A stretch of 64,000 nt of DNA from Streptomyces caelestis (GTDB taxonomy: Bacteria; Actinomycetota; Actinomycetes; Streptomycetales; Streptomycetaceae): NCBI RefSeq assembly GCF_001279005.1, contig NZ_LGCN01000239.1, positions 4,541 through 68,540 of the forward strand, in the 5' to 3' direction. The notes under the pieces were generated by a model, which did not search any database, was not told where the DNA came from, and saw nothing but the letters and a program-made list of their open reading frames with translations. A program made the translations under genes and the position numbers. This document shows positions 26,115 to 34,416 of the stretch, piece by piece (position 1 is the first letter of the stretch; every line of letters begins with the position of its first letter).

Positions 26115-27314
26115 ATGCAGCACCGCATCATCGTCCTCGGAGCCGGATACGCCGGAGCCGTCGCGGCCGGCCGTCTGGCCAGGCGGCTGCGCCGGGAGGA
26201 CGTCGCCATCACCCTCGTCGACGCCGAGCCCGACTTCGTCGAGCGCGTCCGGATGCACCAGCTCGCGGTGGGCCGGGAGCTCAGGCCCCGGCCCTTCGGC
26301 GAGATGTTCGCGGGCACCGGCGTGGAACCGCGGCGGGCGACGGTGACGGCCGTGGACGCCGACCGCGGGACGGTCACCGTCACCGACGGCACCGGGGGAA
26401 CCGGGCGGCTGACATACGACACCCTCGTGTACGCCCTCGGCAGCGGCTGGAACACCCAGGGCGTGCCCGGTACCGCCGAACACGCCCACGAGATCGCCGG
26501 CCGTCCCGGAGCCCTCCGGCTGCGCGAGCGCCTGGCCGGCCTGGAGGCGGGGCGGTCCGTGGTCGTGGTCGGCGGCGGACTCACCGGTCTGGAGGCCGCG
26601 TCCGAGATCGCCGAGTCCCGCCCGGACCTCGACGTCTCCCTCGCCGCCCGCGGCGACCTCGGCGACTGGCTCTCCGCCAAGGGCCGCCGGCACCTGCGCG
26701 AGGTCTTCGGCAGGCTCGGCGTCACCGTGCACGAGCGGGCGTCCGTCACCGCCGTCGGGGCCGACCGCGTCACCCTCGCCGACGGCCGTTCCCTCCCGGC
26801 CGCGGTCACCCTGTGGACCACCGGCTTCGCCGTCCACCCGATCGCGGGGGCCACCACCCTGAAGACCGGCGACGACGGCCGGATCGTGGTCGACGGCACC
26901 ATGCGCTCGGTCTCGCACCCGGACGTGTACGCCGTCGGCGACGCGGCGCTGGTGGCGGGCCCCGGCGGCAAGCCGCTGCGGATGTCGTGCGCCTCGGGCG
27001 TCCCCACCGCCTGGCAGGCCGCCGACGCCATCGCGGCCCGCCTGACCGGCGGCAAGCTCCCCAGGACGCCGCTGCGCTACGTCAACCAGTGCATCTCGCT
27101 GGGCCGCAAGGAGGGCCTGATCCAGTACGTCACCGCCGACGACCGCGCCGTCGACGCGGCCCTGACCGGACGCCTCGCCGCCCTCTACAAGGAACTGGTC
27201 TGCAAGGGCGCGGCCTGGGGCGTGACCCACCCGACCCTCGGCGTCCCGACCCGCCGACGCGGCGTGGTCCGCGAGCCGGCCGCGCAGGACCCGGCGGTCG
27301 GGGCCGCGGCCTGA
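26115..27314 (+). CDS. FAD-dependent pyridine nucleotide oxidoreductase (NDH-2-like)
   Basis: This codes for 399 residues; ATG 26115 follows AGGAGCAGGG. Two Rossmann dinucleotide motifs are visible: IIVLGAGYAGAVAAGRLAR at the N-terminus (FAD) and VVVVGGGLTGLEAASEIAE near residue 155 (NAD(P)H). VYAVGDAALV near 275 binds the flavin. The overall plan fits type II NADH dehydrogenases or ferredoxin reductase-like enzymes. It is 99 bases downstream of the ECF41 sigma gene on the same strand and is its likely target. The electron acceptor is unknown. Confidence 0.88.
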   Translation: MQHRIIVLGAGYAGAVAAGRLARRLRREDVAITLVDAEPDFVERVRMHQLAVGRELRPRPFGEMFAGTGVEPRRATVTAVDADRGTVTVTDGTGGTGRLTYDTLVYALGSGWNTQGVPGTAEHAHEIAGRPGALRLRERLAGLEAGRSVVVVGGGLTGLEAASEIAESRPDLDVSLAARGDLGDWLSAKGRRHLREVFGRLGVTVHERASVTAVGADRVTLADGRSLPAAVTLWTTGFAVHPIAGATTLKTGDDGRIVVDGTMRSVSHPDVYAVGDAALVAGPGGKPLRMSCASGVPTAWQAADAIAARLTGGKLPRTPLRYVNQCISLGRKEGLIQYVTADDRAVDAALTGRLAALYKELVCKGAAWGVTHPTLGVPTRRRGVVREPAAQDPAVGAAA

Positions 27315-27391
27315 CGCGCAGCCGGCCGCGCGCGACGGGCGGCGGCCGGGGACGACGTCCGTCGTGCGCCGGCCGGTCCGGGCCCGCGGGG

Positions 27392-27742
27392 TCAGCCCGA
27401 ACCGGCGTCGGCGCCGCGGGCCGCCCGGTCCGCGGCGCGGCGGTACTCGGCGTTGATGCGCTGGGCCTCTTCGAGCTGGTCCTCGAGGATGACGATGCGG
27501 CAGGCCGCCTCGATCGGGGTCCCCCGGTCGACGAGCTCGCGGGCGCGGGCGGCTATCCGCAGCTGGTAGCGGGAGTACCGGCGGTGTCCGCCCTCCGAGC
27601 GCAGCGGAGTGATCAGGCGGGCCTCGCCGATGGCCCGGAGGAAGCCGGGGGTGGTGCCGAGCATCTCGGCGGCCCGGCCCATGGTGTAGGCGGGGTAGTC
27701 GTCGTCGTCCAGACGATTGCTGAGTGGAGTGTCTGCTGGCAT
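27392..27742 (-). CDS. MerR-family transcriptional regulator (cold-shock-linked paralogue 2)
   Basis: This codes for 116 residues; ATG 27742 follows GAGGTGAC. The core LDDDDYPAYTMGRAAEMLGT, then RAIGEARLITPLRSEGGHRR and RIAARARELVDRGTPIEAA is nearly colinear with the regulator at 16607-16987. The C-terminal helix is a short coiled stretch. It follows the CBS, DEAD-box and cold-shock genes on the same strand. Two palindromes lie in its leader. Confidence 0.82.
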   Translation of the reverse strand: MPADTPLSNRLDDDDYPAYTMGRAAEMLGTTPGFLRAIGEARLITPLRSEGGHRRYSRYQLRIAARARELVDRGTPIEAACRIVILEDQLEEAQRINAEYRRAADRAARGADAGSG

Positions 27743-27749
27743 GTCACCT

Positions 27750-27761
27750 CGTTGTACAACG
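27750..27761. promoter_or_regulatory. 12-bp palindrome just before merR-like gene 2
   Basis: The perfect palindrome CGTTGTACAACG is eight bases upstream of the start codon and abuts the ribosome site. It could be an operator or a small translational hairpin. Confidence 0.45.
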
Positions 27762-27767
27762 CGTCGA

Positions 27768-27799
27768 GGGGCCCTGGTGCCGTACGGCACCAGGGCCCC
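27768..27799. terminator. 32-bp perfect palindrome in the leader of merR-like gene 2
   Basis: Arms GGGGCCCTGGTGCC and GGCACCAGGGCCCC flank GTAC. The hairpin lies 26-57 bases upstream of the regulator start. It could be an attenuator, an operator, or a terminator for transcripts from either side. Confidence 0.5.
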
Positions 27800-28223
27800 G
27801 AAGGAAATTCAACACCATCGGTCGGCCCTCATGCTGTGCCGACCTTCTTTTTCCGCTACCCGGCCCGGTGGGGGCGGGGGTGCGGGGATCGCGGTTGCGT
27901 GACCAAAGACCACCATCCGTTCCGGGGTCCTGCGGTACCCGGACCGGAAGTCTCCCGGTGCCGGGCGATCCTGATGGCGTCTGCTCCTCCGTTCTTTCCT
28001 CTGAACCGACCACTTGATGAACGGGTACTGCGGTACTACTACCCGCCAGTTCGTGTCTGCCGGGTCTCGCTCGACCGTGTCAACGAGAAGAAGACTAACC
28101 ACACCGTGCCGCAATGTCTACTCTGACAAAGACAGATTTCGATGTGCGGGCACCGCAGACACCCTGTGGTCCGTGGCGGCGGGGAGCGCTCGCCGGGGAC
28201 GGCGGGGCGGCGGCGCGGACACG
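27800..28223. other. Long leader/intergenic stretch without a gene
   Basis: No convincing gene lies in these about 420 bases. Composition is less GC-rich than nearby genes. An inverted repeat CGGGTA...TACCCG spans 28022-28045. It probably holds the promoter and a long leader for the minus-strand MerR gene. Confidence 0.5.
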
Positions 28224-28261
28224 ACGAGGGCCCTGCCGACGCGCGTCGGCAGGGCCCTCGT
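28224..28261. terminator. Terminator hairpin after the CBS-domain gene
   Basis: The 38-bp perfect palindrome has 19-bp arms (ACGAGGGCCCTGCCGACGC and its complement). It lies 30 bases after the CBS gene stop on the minus strand. Confidence 0.75.
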
Positions 28262-28290
28262 GTCTCTTGGCGGCGGTCTTCCGCCGGTCC

Positions 28291-28638
28291 TCACACCGCC
28301 CGGAAGGCGATGCCCCCGGTGGTGCCGGTGCGTCCGGAGCGGAGCGCGGACGAGGTGAACGGCCCGTCGAGGACGTCCCGCAGCCGGATCCGGTCCGTGT
28401 AGGCGGTGCTCCCGCGCAGGACGGCGAGCCGGGCCAGGGTCACCAGGCCCGTGTCCCGGTCGTCCTCGTCGCAGAGGACGAGGTGGTCGACACGGGCGCC
28501 GGCCATGAGGGACAGGGCCACCTCGACCGTCATGTCGTCACGGACCCGGGGGCCGGACGCGTCCCCGTCGCCGAACACGGCCTCGGGAGAGGGGTCGTCT
28601 CCGAGGTGCTGCGTCCGAACGGGTGTCACGGGTGTCAC
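28291..28638 (-). CDS. CBS-domain protein (single short)
   Basis: This codes for 115 residues from GTG 28638. It reads VRDDMTVEVALSLMAGARVDHLVLCDEDD and then GLVTLARLAVLRGSTAYTDRI, resembling a CBS motif pair that binds adenosyl nucleotides, with IRLRDVLDG at the end. It is 44 bases downstream of the DEAD-box gene and may be in the same transcript. Confidence 0.7.
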   Translation of the reverse strand: MTPVTPVRTQHLGDDPSPEAVFGDGDASGPRVRDDMTVEVALSLMAGARVDHLVLCDEDDRDTGLVTLARLAVLRGSTAYTDRIRLRDVLDGPFTSSALRSGRTGTTGGIAFRAV

Positions 28639-28682
28639 GGGTGCCTCCTGCCGACGGGGATGGGCGTGCGGGCGCGGCGGTT

Positions 28683-30217
28683 CTAGGCGGCCGGGCCGAA
28701 GTCGGGCCGCCGCTGGGTCCTGCGGCCCCCTTCGCCGCCGGGCCGGCCCTGGCCGGCGCGGCCCCGGCGGCCCCGGCGGCTGCGGGAGGGGGACGACGTG
28801 CCACGGGGACGTTCCGCGGGCGGCGCGGCGATGACGACCGGGACTCCGGAGGGGGCCTGGGCGCCGGTGATGCGGCTCAGCTCCTCCTCGCCCGACCGGA
28901 CCTGGGTGACCCGGGGGGTGATGCCCGCCGAGGCCATCAGCCGGTTCATTTCGCGGCGCTGGTCGGGGGTGACCAGGGTGACGACGCTGCCGGACTCCCC
29001 GGCGCGGGCCGTACGGCCGCCGCGGTGCAGGTAGTCCTTGTGGTCGGTGGGCGGGTCCACGTTGTGTGGTCGGTGGGCGGGTCCACGTTGACGACCAGGT
29101 CGAGGTGGTCGACGTGGATCCCGCGCGCCGCCACGTTGGTCGCCACCAGCACCGTCACCTCCCCGCTCTTGAACTGGGCCAGGGTCCGCGTGCGCTGCGG
29201 CTGGGACTTGCCGCCGTGCAGGGCCGCGGCGCGGACACCGCTGCTCAGGAGGTGCTTGGTCAGCCGGTTCACCGCGTGCTTGGTGTCGAGGAACATGATC
29301 ACCCGCCCGTCCCGCGCGGCGATCTCGGTGGTCGTCCGGTGCTTGTCGGCGTCGTGGACGTGGAGTATGTGGTGCTCCATGGTGGTGACGGCGCCGGCGG
29401 AGGGGTCGACCGAGTGGACGACGGGGTCGTGCAGGTAGTTCCGCACCAGCCGGTCGACGTTGCGGTCCAGGGTGGCCGAGAAGAGCATCCGCTGCCCGTC
29501 GGGGCGCACCTGGTCGAGCAGGGCGGTGACCTGGGGCATGAAGCCCATGTCGGCCATCTGGTCGGCCTCGTCGAGGACCGTGATGCCGACGTCGTCCAAC
29601 ACGCAGTCGCCCCGCTCGATCAGGTCCTTGAGCCGTCCGGGCGTCGCGACGACCAGCTCGGCCCCGGCGCGCAGCGCTCCGGCCTGCCTGCCGATGGACA
29701 TCCCGCCGACGACGGTGACCGGCCGCAGGCCCACGGAGCGGGCGTACGGGGTGAGCGCGTCGGTGACCTGCTGGGCGAGCTCGCGGGTGGGGACGAGGAC
29801 GAGGGCGAGCGGCCGCCGCGGCTCGGCGCGCCGGCCCGCGGTGCGGGCCAGTACGGCGAGGCCGAAGGCGAGGGTCTTGCCCGAGCCCGTGCGGCCGCGG
29901 CCGAGTACGTCACGGCCGGCCAGGGAGTTCGGCAGCGTCGCCGCCTGGATCGGGAACGGTACGGTCACGCCCTCGGCGCCGAGCGTGGCCAGCAGCCGTG
30001 CGGGCATGTCGAGGTCGGCGAACGACTCGACGGCGGGCAGCGCGGGGGTGATCGTCTTCGGCGGCGCGAACTCGCCCTGCGGGGCGGGCCGTCCGGCCTG
30101 CCGGCTCCCCTGGCCCCTGGAACGGCGCGGGCCACCGGAGCGGGGCGCGCCGGAGCGGGGGGCGCCGGAGCCTCCTCCGGAACGGTCAGGGGTGCGGGAC
30201 GTGCGGACACGCTTCAT
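28683..30217 (-). pseudogene. DEAD-box RNA helicase, frameshifted by a 26-bp tandem duplication
   Basis: From ATG 30217 the frame has a basic Gly/Arg/Pro tail, then the helicase core: Q-motif region FPIQAATLPNSLAG, GRGRTGSGKT (Walker A), PTRELAQQ, ATPGRLKDL, VLDEADQMADMGF and LFSATLD. Domain 2 reads LVATNVAARGIHVDHLDLVVNVDPPTDH. The frame then breaks. The second half of motif VI, KDYLHRGGRTARAGESGSVV, is in another frame (28683-29060). A 26-bp repeat (units at 29041 and 29067, both beginning TGGTCGGTGGGCGGG) causes the shift; removing one copy restores one frame. As read, motif VI is lost and the enzyme is probably dead. A sequencing artefact cannot be excluded. Confidence 0.85.
29041..29092. 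repeat. 26-bp tandem duplication disrupting the helicase gene
   Basis: The identical 24 bases at 29041-29064 and 29067-29090 are 26 bases apart. Since 26 is not divisible by three, the duplication changes reading frame. Confidence 0.9.
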
Positions 30218-30393
30218 GCGGAACCTTCCTTGATGGGGCGCGTACCAAGGAATTCCCGCAGCACATGGGCGGCGCAGAGAATCTCGAGACGAGCCGGATT
30301 CGATGGGGGCGGCGTCGGGCCGACGGAGAGGGCGTCACCGGTCGATGACGCGGTGGAGCCTTTCCGCCGCGCGCCCTGAAATGCGCGCGAGCC

Positions 30394-30422
30394 GGGGCCC
30401 GCACCCCAGAGGTGCGGGCCCC
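30394..30422 (-). terminator. Terminator after csp2
   Basis: Perfect arms GGGGCCCGCACC and GGTGCGGGCCCC enclose five bases, 29 bases past the csp2 stop. The arms match the core of the csp1 terminator. Confidence 0.75.
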
Positions 30423-30450
30423 AGCTGCGAAGTATGCGTCGTCGCCGGTG

Positions 30451-30654
30451 TCAGGCGGGAACGATGTTCTCGGCCGTCGGGCCCTTCTGGCCCTGCGCGA
30501 TGTCGAACGACACCTTCTGGCCTTCCTGCAGCTCACGGAAGCCCTGGGCGACGATGTTCGAGTAGTGGGCGAAGACGTCGGGGCCGCCGCCGTCCTGCTC
30601 GATGAAGCCGAAGCCCTTTTCCGCGTTGAACCACTTCACGGTGCCGGTAGCCAT
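30451..30654 (-). CDS. Cold-shock protein (CspA family), copy 2
   Basis: This codes for 67 residues; ATG 30654 follows [24 protein letters not shown] and [20 protein letters not shown] show RNP1 and RNP2. It differs from copy 1 at few positions. The DEAD-box gene lies about 230 bases downstream on the same strand with a terminator between. It has a leader of about 110 bases. Confidence 0.95.
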   Translation of the reverse strand: MATGTVKWFNAEKGFGFIEQDGGGPDVFAHYSNIVAQGFRELQEGQKVSFDIAQGQKGPTAENIVPA

Positions 30655-30742
30655 GTCATTTCTCCTTCGGAGGCGGTATCGGTAATTCACCTTGTGTGAA
30701 TTCCGTGTCGCCGTGATGATTAACCCGTCGGAAATGAACCCT

Positions 30743-30776
30743 CTGGCAACCACACCTGCAACTGGTAACGACGGTA
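30743..30776 (-). promoter_or_regulatory. csp2 -10 box and conserved leader block
   Basis: TACCGT (30771-30776 read on the minus strand) occupies the place of TAGGCT in csp1. The following 23-base block at 30743-30765 matches the csp1 leader at 22 of 23 positions, so it sits at the very 5' end of both transcripts. Confidence 0.6.
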
Positions 30777-30784
30777 GCACGGGG

Positions 30785-31235
30785 GGATCGGCCCCGCACG
30801 GCCGATAATTCCGTGCCGGTCGGCGGCCGGGGAATACGTGCCGCGCCCCGCACCCGTTTCTCCTGTCGCGGGCACAGATATTGCTCTCCGCGGAGCGCGG
30901 GCTTCCTGCCGCGCGCCTCCGTCCGCACCCCCTGTGACCTCAGCCGACGGCGGATCCGCCACCGCCACCCCGGCCGGCGGACCGCCCGGCGGCGAACGCG
31001 TCGGGCCCTCGCCGCCGCGACGAAGGTCACATCCGCCGCACCGGTGCGGCGGCCGCCGCCGGAGCCGACGTCGCCGTCCCGCTCACCGGGTGGGACCGGT
31101 TCCGCCGGACCGCCCCGCAGGAGGGCCGGGGGCGTCGTCGCGCACCGCCGCCACGCCCTCGCTCCCGACCGGCGGCTCACCGCCGGGCGGGAGCACCGCG
31201 GCCCGGCCGCCCGTGACGGACCGGTTCCGGAGGGC
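30785..31235. other. Stretch without a recognisable gene
   Basis: About 450 bases between the csp2 promoter and the deacetylase stop hold only open frames of unnatural composition. No start context or family resemblance was found. Confidence 0.5.
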
Positions 31236-32009
31236 TCAGCGCACCGGGAAGCCGAAGGAGTAGCCCTGTTCCTCGAGCCAGGGCAGGACGCGGCGCAGGG
31301 CGTCGACGGTCTGCGCGCGGTCGCCTCCCGCGTCGTGGAAGAGGATGGTCGGCCCGTTGGCGATCTCCCGTTCGACGGTGGCGACGATGGCGTCGGCGCC
31401 CGGCTGCTCGAAGTCCTTGGTGTCCACGTTCCAGCCCAGCGGGCGCATGCCCCGGGAGGCGGCCAGTTCGCGGCTGTAGGGGGTGAAGGCCCCGCCGGGC
31501 GCCCGGTAGTACATCGGCCGTACGCCCCCGGACGCCTCGGTGATCATGCGTTCGGCGTCGAGGATCTCCTTCTTCTGGTAGGCCTCGGACTTCCTGTCCA
31601 TGGTGGTGTCGTGCGAGACCGTGTGGTCGCACAGCCGGTGCCCGGCCGCGACCACCTCCTTCACGAGGTCCGGGTGGGCCTGCGCCTGCGTCCCCGTCAC
31701 GCAGAACGTGGCCTTCACCCCGTACTCGCGCAGCAGGTCGAGGACTTGGGGGGTCCAGGCGGGATCGGGGCCGTCGTCGACGGTGATGTTGACGCCGCGC
31801 GCCCCCTGGTCCGAGGCGTGCACGATGGTCGCCGCGACCGGCTCGGCGGCACCGCCCGGCGCGGCGGACGCGGTCGCCCTCGGCGACGGGTCGCCCACCA
31901 CGCCGGCCTGCGCGGTCCACACCGAGGCGCCGACGGCCAGCACCGTCACCCCGAGCGCCGCCCCGACCACCTTGCCGTACCAGCCGCGCCCGCCACCGTG
32001 CCGTGCCAT
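31236..32009 (-). CDS. Membrane-anchored/secreted polysaccharide deacetylase (NodB family)
   Basis: This codes for 257 residues from ATG 32009. A membrane anchor or signal (about 13-33, VVGAALGVTVLAVGASVWTAQA) precedes the NodB domain. Metal and catalytic motifs are VNITVDDGPDPAW (Asp-Asp), HTVSHD, RAPGGAFTPYS, LGWNVDTKDFEQPG and ILFHDAGGDR. It would remove acetyl groups from peptidoglycan, chitin or xylan outside the cell. It is monocistronic. Confidence 0.9.
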   Translation of the reverse strand: MARHGGGRGWYGKVVGAALGVTVLAVGASVWTAQAGVVGDPSPRATASAAPGGAAEPVAATIVHASDQGARGVNITVDDGPDPAWTPQVLDLLREYGVKATFCVTGTQAQAHPDLVKEVVAAGHRLCDHTVSHDTTMDRKSEAYQKKEILDAERMITEASGGVRPMYYRAPGGAFTPYSRELAASRGMRPLGWNVDTKDFEQPGADAIVATVEREIANGPTILFHDAGGDRAQTVDALRRVLPWLEEQGYSFGFPVR

Positions 32010-32059
32010 GTCCGCCCCGCCCTCGCGTAGTCGCCGTCGTTCCCCGGTCACCCCGGCCA

Positions 32060-32624
32060 CCTGACAGGACGGGGGACGGTGTCCCCGGGATGCGGCCGTT
32101 ACCGATCGCGGACAATGCCGGAGGAGTTCGCGGACAACTCGACGAGCGCACCGGCAAAACCCCGGGCCGTCGGCCCGCGAGTTCGCCGGGGAGCGGGTGG
32201 CGGAAGCCGGACCCGCTCCCGTGGAGGGGGAGTCGGCCGGCGCGCGTGCGCCGACGCGCCGCCCCGGCCCGTCATCACCTCGTCCTCACACGTCCGTGTC
32301 ACCACTTCCACAGCGCAAACCCGAGTTCGCGCCAACTCCCCGTCAGGGGGCCGGTGCTCTGCGTAGCGGCGGCCCTGTGTTCGAGTGGCGCGTCTGACCT
32401 CGCGGTCGTCCTCCCGGACGCGGGCGGGGAGGGCGCCGGCCGCGGTGGGCGCCGGTGCGCGAGGGGTGACGGGGCGGAGGGAGGAAGGGCGTACGGCCTG
32501 GCATTCCGCGACTACCGGCCGGTATCGCCGATATGGCGTAATCCGTACGGCCTGGAACCGCGTTCTGTCACCATCGACACCCGATCCGATATCGAGACGT
32601 CCGGACTGCGGCGGGGGGCCGGCC
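32060..32624. other. Regulatory gap before the Crp gene
   Basis: No gene was seen in this 560-base stretch. The right part (32500-32600) is relatively AT-rich (CGATATGGCG, CGATATCGAG) and probably contains the promoter of the regulator. Confidence 0.45.
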
Positions 32625-33341
32625 ATGGGGCTGCTCGGCAACGAGACGGCGTTCGCGCAGGCGCTGACCGCCCAGGAGCGCGAGAGCGTGATGGCCCTCG
32701 GCAACCGCAGGCGCTACCCGGCCGACGCCCACCTCCTGACGGAGGGCGAGCGGTCCAGTCATGTCGTGATCATGATCCGGGGGTGGGTGACCGTGTCCGT
32801 GGCGACGGACCGGGGGGCCACCCGGCTGATACTCGGGCTGCGCGGCCCGGGTGAACTCCTCGGTGAGATGGCCGCGTTGGACCTGCATCCCCGGAGCGCC
32901 ACCGTGCGCGCCCTGGGCGTCACGGAGGCCCAGGTCATATCCGGGGACGCGTTCCGTCGTTTCCTCGCCCTGCACCCCCGGGTCAGCGGCCTGGTGATGC
33001 GTCAGCTCACCTTCCGGCTCCGCAGCGCCGACCAGGAACGCTCCGCGCTCGCCTCGCTCACCGTGCTGCAACGCCTGGCCGGCCGGCTCACCGAACTGTC
33101 GGGCCCCCGGACCGCCGGCCCCTACACCCCGTCCGGGACGACCCTCTCGAACGGCTCCCCGGCCGTCGTCGTCCAGCTGGCCCAGGACGAACTGGCCGCC
33201 ACGATAGGGGCCACCCGGGAAGCCGTCGCCAAGGCGCTGCGGCTCCTGCGCACCCAGAACGTCGTGCGCACCGGCAACCGCATGGTGGAGATCCTCGACC
33301 CCGCCCTGCTCGCCCTCCTCGCGGAAGGGCATCAGGAGTAA
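32625..33341 (+). CDS. Crp/Fnr-family transcriptional regulator
   Basis: This codes for 238 residues from ATG 32625 with a G-rich ribosome site. Residues about 25-140 form a cyclic-nucleotide-binding fold (LLTEGERSSHVVIMIRGWVTV, GPGELLGEMAALD). The C-terminal helix-turn-helix includes VVVQLAQDELAATIGATREAVAKAL. It lies directly upstream and on the same strand as the cyclase-led cluster, 146 bases apart. Because that cluster begins with a cyclase-like gene, a link through a cyclic nucleotide is tempting but unproven. Confidence 0.87.
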   Translation: MGLLGNETAFAQALTAQERESVMALGNRRRYPADAHLLTEGERSSHVVIMIRGWVTVSVATDRGATRLILGLRGPGELLGEMAALDLHPRSATVRALGVTEAQVISGDAFRRFLALHPRVSGLVMRQLTFRLRSADQERSALASLTVLQRLAGRLTELSGPRTAGPYTPSGTTLSNGSPAVVVQLAQDELAATIGATREAVAKALRLLRTQNVVRTGNRMVEILDPALLALLAEGHQE

Positions 33342-33487
33342 CCCCCGCCCCGCCGTGTGTAAACGGCTACAGACGCCCCCTCGTCCCGGGCCCGATGCTG
33401 AGAAGGGGCGGACCACCTCACGAACCACCACTCCGGCAGGACGAACGATCTCTTCGGCAGGCGGACAGGACCCACAGGGGGGTACGG

Positions 33488-34411
33488 GTGAACCACGGCG
33501 CTCTGGAACTCACCGAAGCACACTACGAGTTGGTGATCAGCGTCGATGCCAGACGTTCCGGCGAGTACGACGACGTCGACAGGCCGCGGATGCGCGAACG
33601 CGTCTACCGGGTGGTGGAGACGGCGTTCACCCACGCCAAGGTGGCGCGGGACGCCGTGCACATGGAGGACCGCGGTGACGGCGTCCTGCTGTCGGTCGCG
33701 AGCCGGATCGCGGTGAGCCGGCTGCTCGGCCTGTGGCTGGTCGAGGCGCACGAGAAGCTGCGGGACGAGAACCGCGGTCTGGCCGTCCCCCTCGGGCTGC
33801 GCATCGGCATGAACGTCGGCCCGGTCCGGCACGACGGCCGGGGCATCAGCGGACGCGCCGTCGACCTCGCCTGCCGGCTCGCGGACTCCTCCGTCGCCCG
33901 TGGACTGCTCGACGCCGAGAAGGCCGACCTCGTGCTGGTGGTCTCCTCCTCCCTGTACGAGGACGTGGTCGGCGGCGGCGGCAAGTTCATCGAGCCCGCG
34001 CACTACTCCCCGGCCCGGCTGGCCCTCAAGGAGGGCGAGGTCACCGCCTGGTTCCACCTGCCCGGGCGGCCCGCTCCGGAGATGCCCGACGCCGTGCCGG
34101 CCGCACCGCCGTCGCCGGCCCCCGCCGCCGGTCCCCCGTCCGCCGCCGGGCCGGACGCGGCCCGGTCCGACGACGGCGACGGCGAAGGCGACGGGACCGG
34201 CGAAGGCGACGGGACCGAGGACGACGGCGGGACCGAGGACGACGGCGGGACCGAGGACGACGGCGGTGGCACGCCCGGCGACCGGCCCGACCGCTCCGGC
34301 GTGCGCTACGACGTCGCCGGCGACGTGTCCCACCACCACCACAACGAGTACCGGGGGACCGTGCACATCGGCCGGAACACCGGCCGCGACGCGGAGCTGG
34401 GGAGGGGCTGA
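33488..34411 (+). CDS. Class III nucleotide cyclase-like protein, first gene of cluster
   Basis: This codes for 307 residues from GTG 33488. Residues about 8-195 resemble a class III nucleotidyl cyclase: LVISVDARRSGEYDD (first metal Asp position), VHMEDRGDGVLLSV (second metal Asp), LRIGMNVGPVRHDGRGISGR, and VDLACRLADS where cyclases have VNxAxRL, so the usual Asn is Asp but Arg is kept. The C-terminal 100 residues are low-complexity Pro/Ala then EDDGGT repeats and end YDVAGDVSHHHHNEYRG. The domain resembles the pyrimidine cyclases of Pycsar more than classical adenylate cyclases by its company with a PycTM-like gene. Activity is unproven. Confidence 0.65.
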   Translation: MNHGALELTEAHYELVISVDARRSGEYDDVDRPRMRERVYRVVETAFTHAKVARDAVHMEDRGDGVLLSVASRIAVSRLLGLWLVEAHEKLRDENRGLAVPLGLRIGMNVGPVRHDGRGISGRAVDLACRLADSSVARGLLDAEKADLVLVVSSSLYEDVVGGGGKFIEPAHYSPARLALKEGEVTAWFHLPGRPAPEMPDAVPAAPPSPAPAAGPPSAAGPDAARSDDGDGEGDGTGEGDGTEDDGGTEDDGGTEDDGGGTPGDRPDRSGVRYDVAGDVSHHHHNEYRGTVHIGRNTGRDAELGRG

Positions 34412-34416
34412 GCCGG

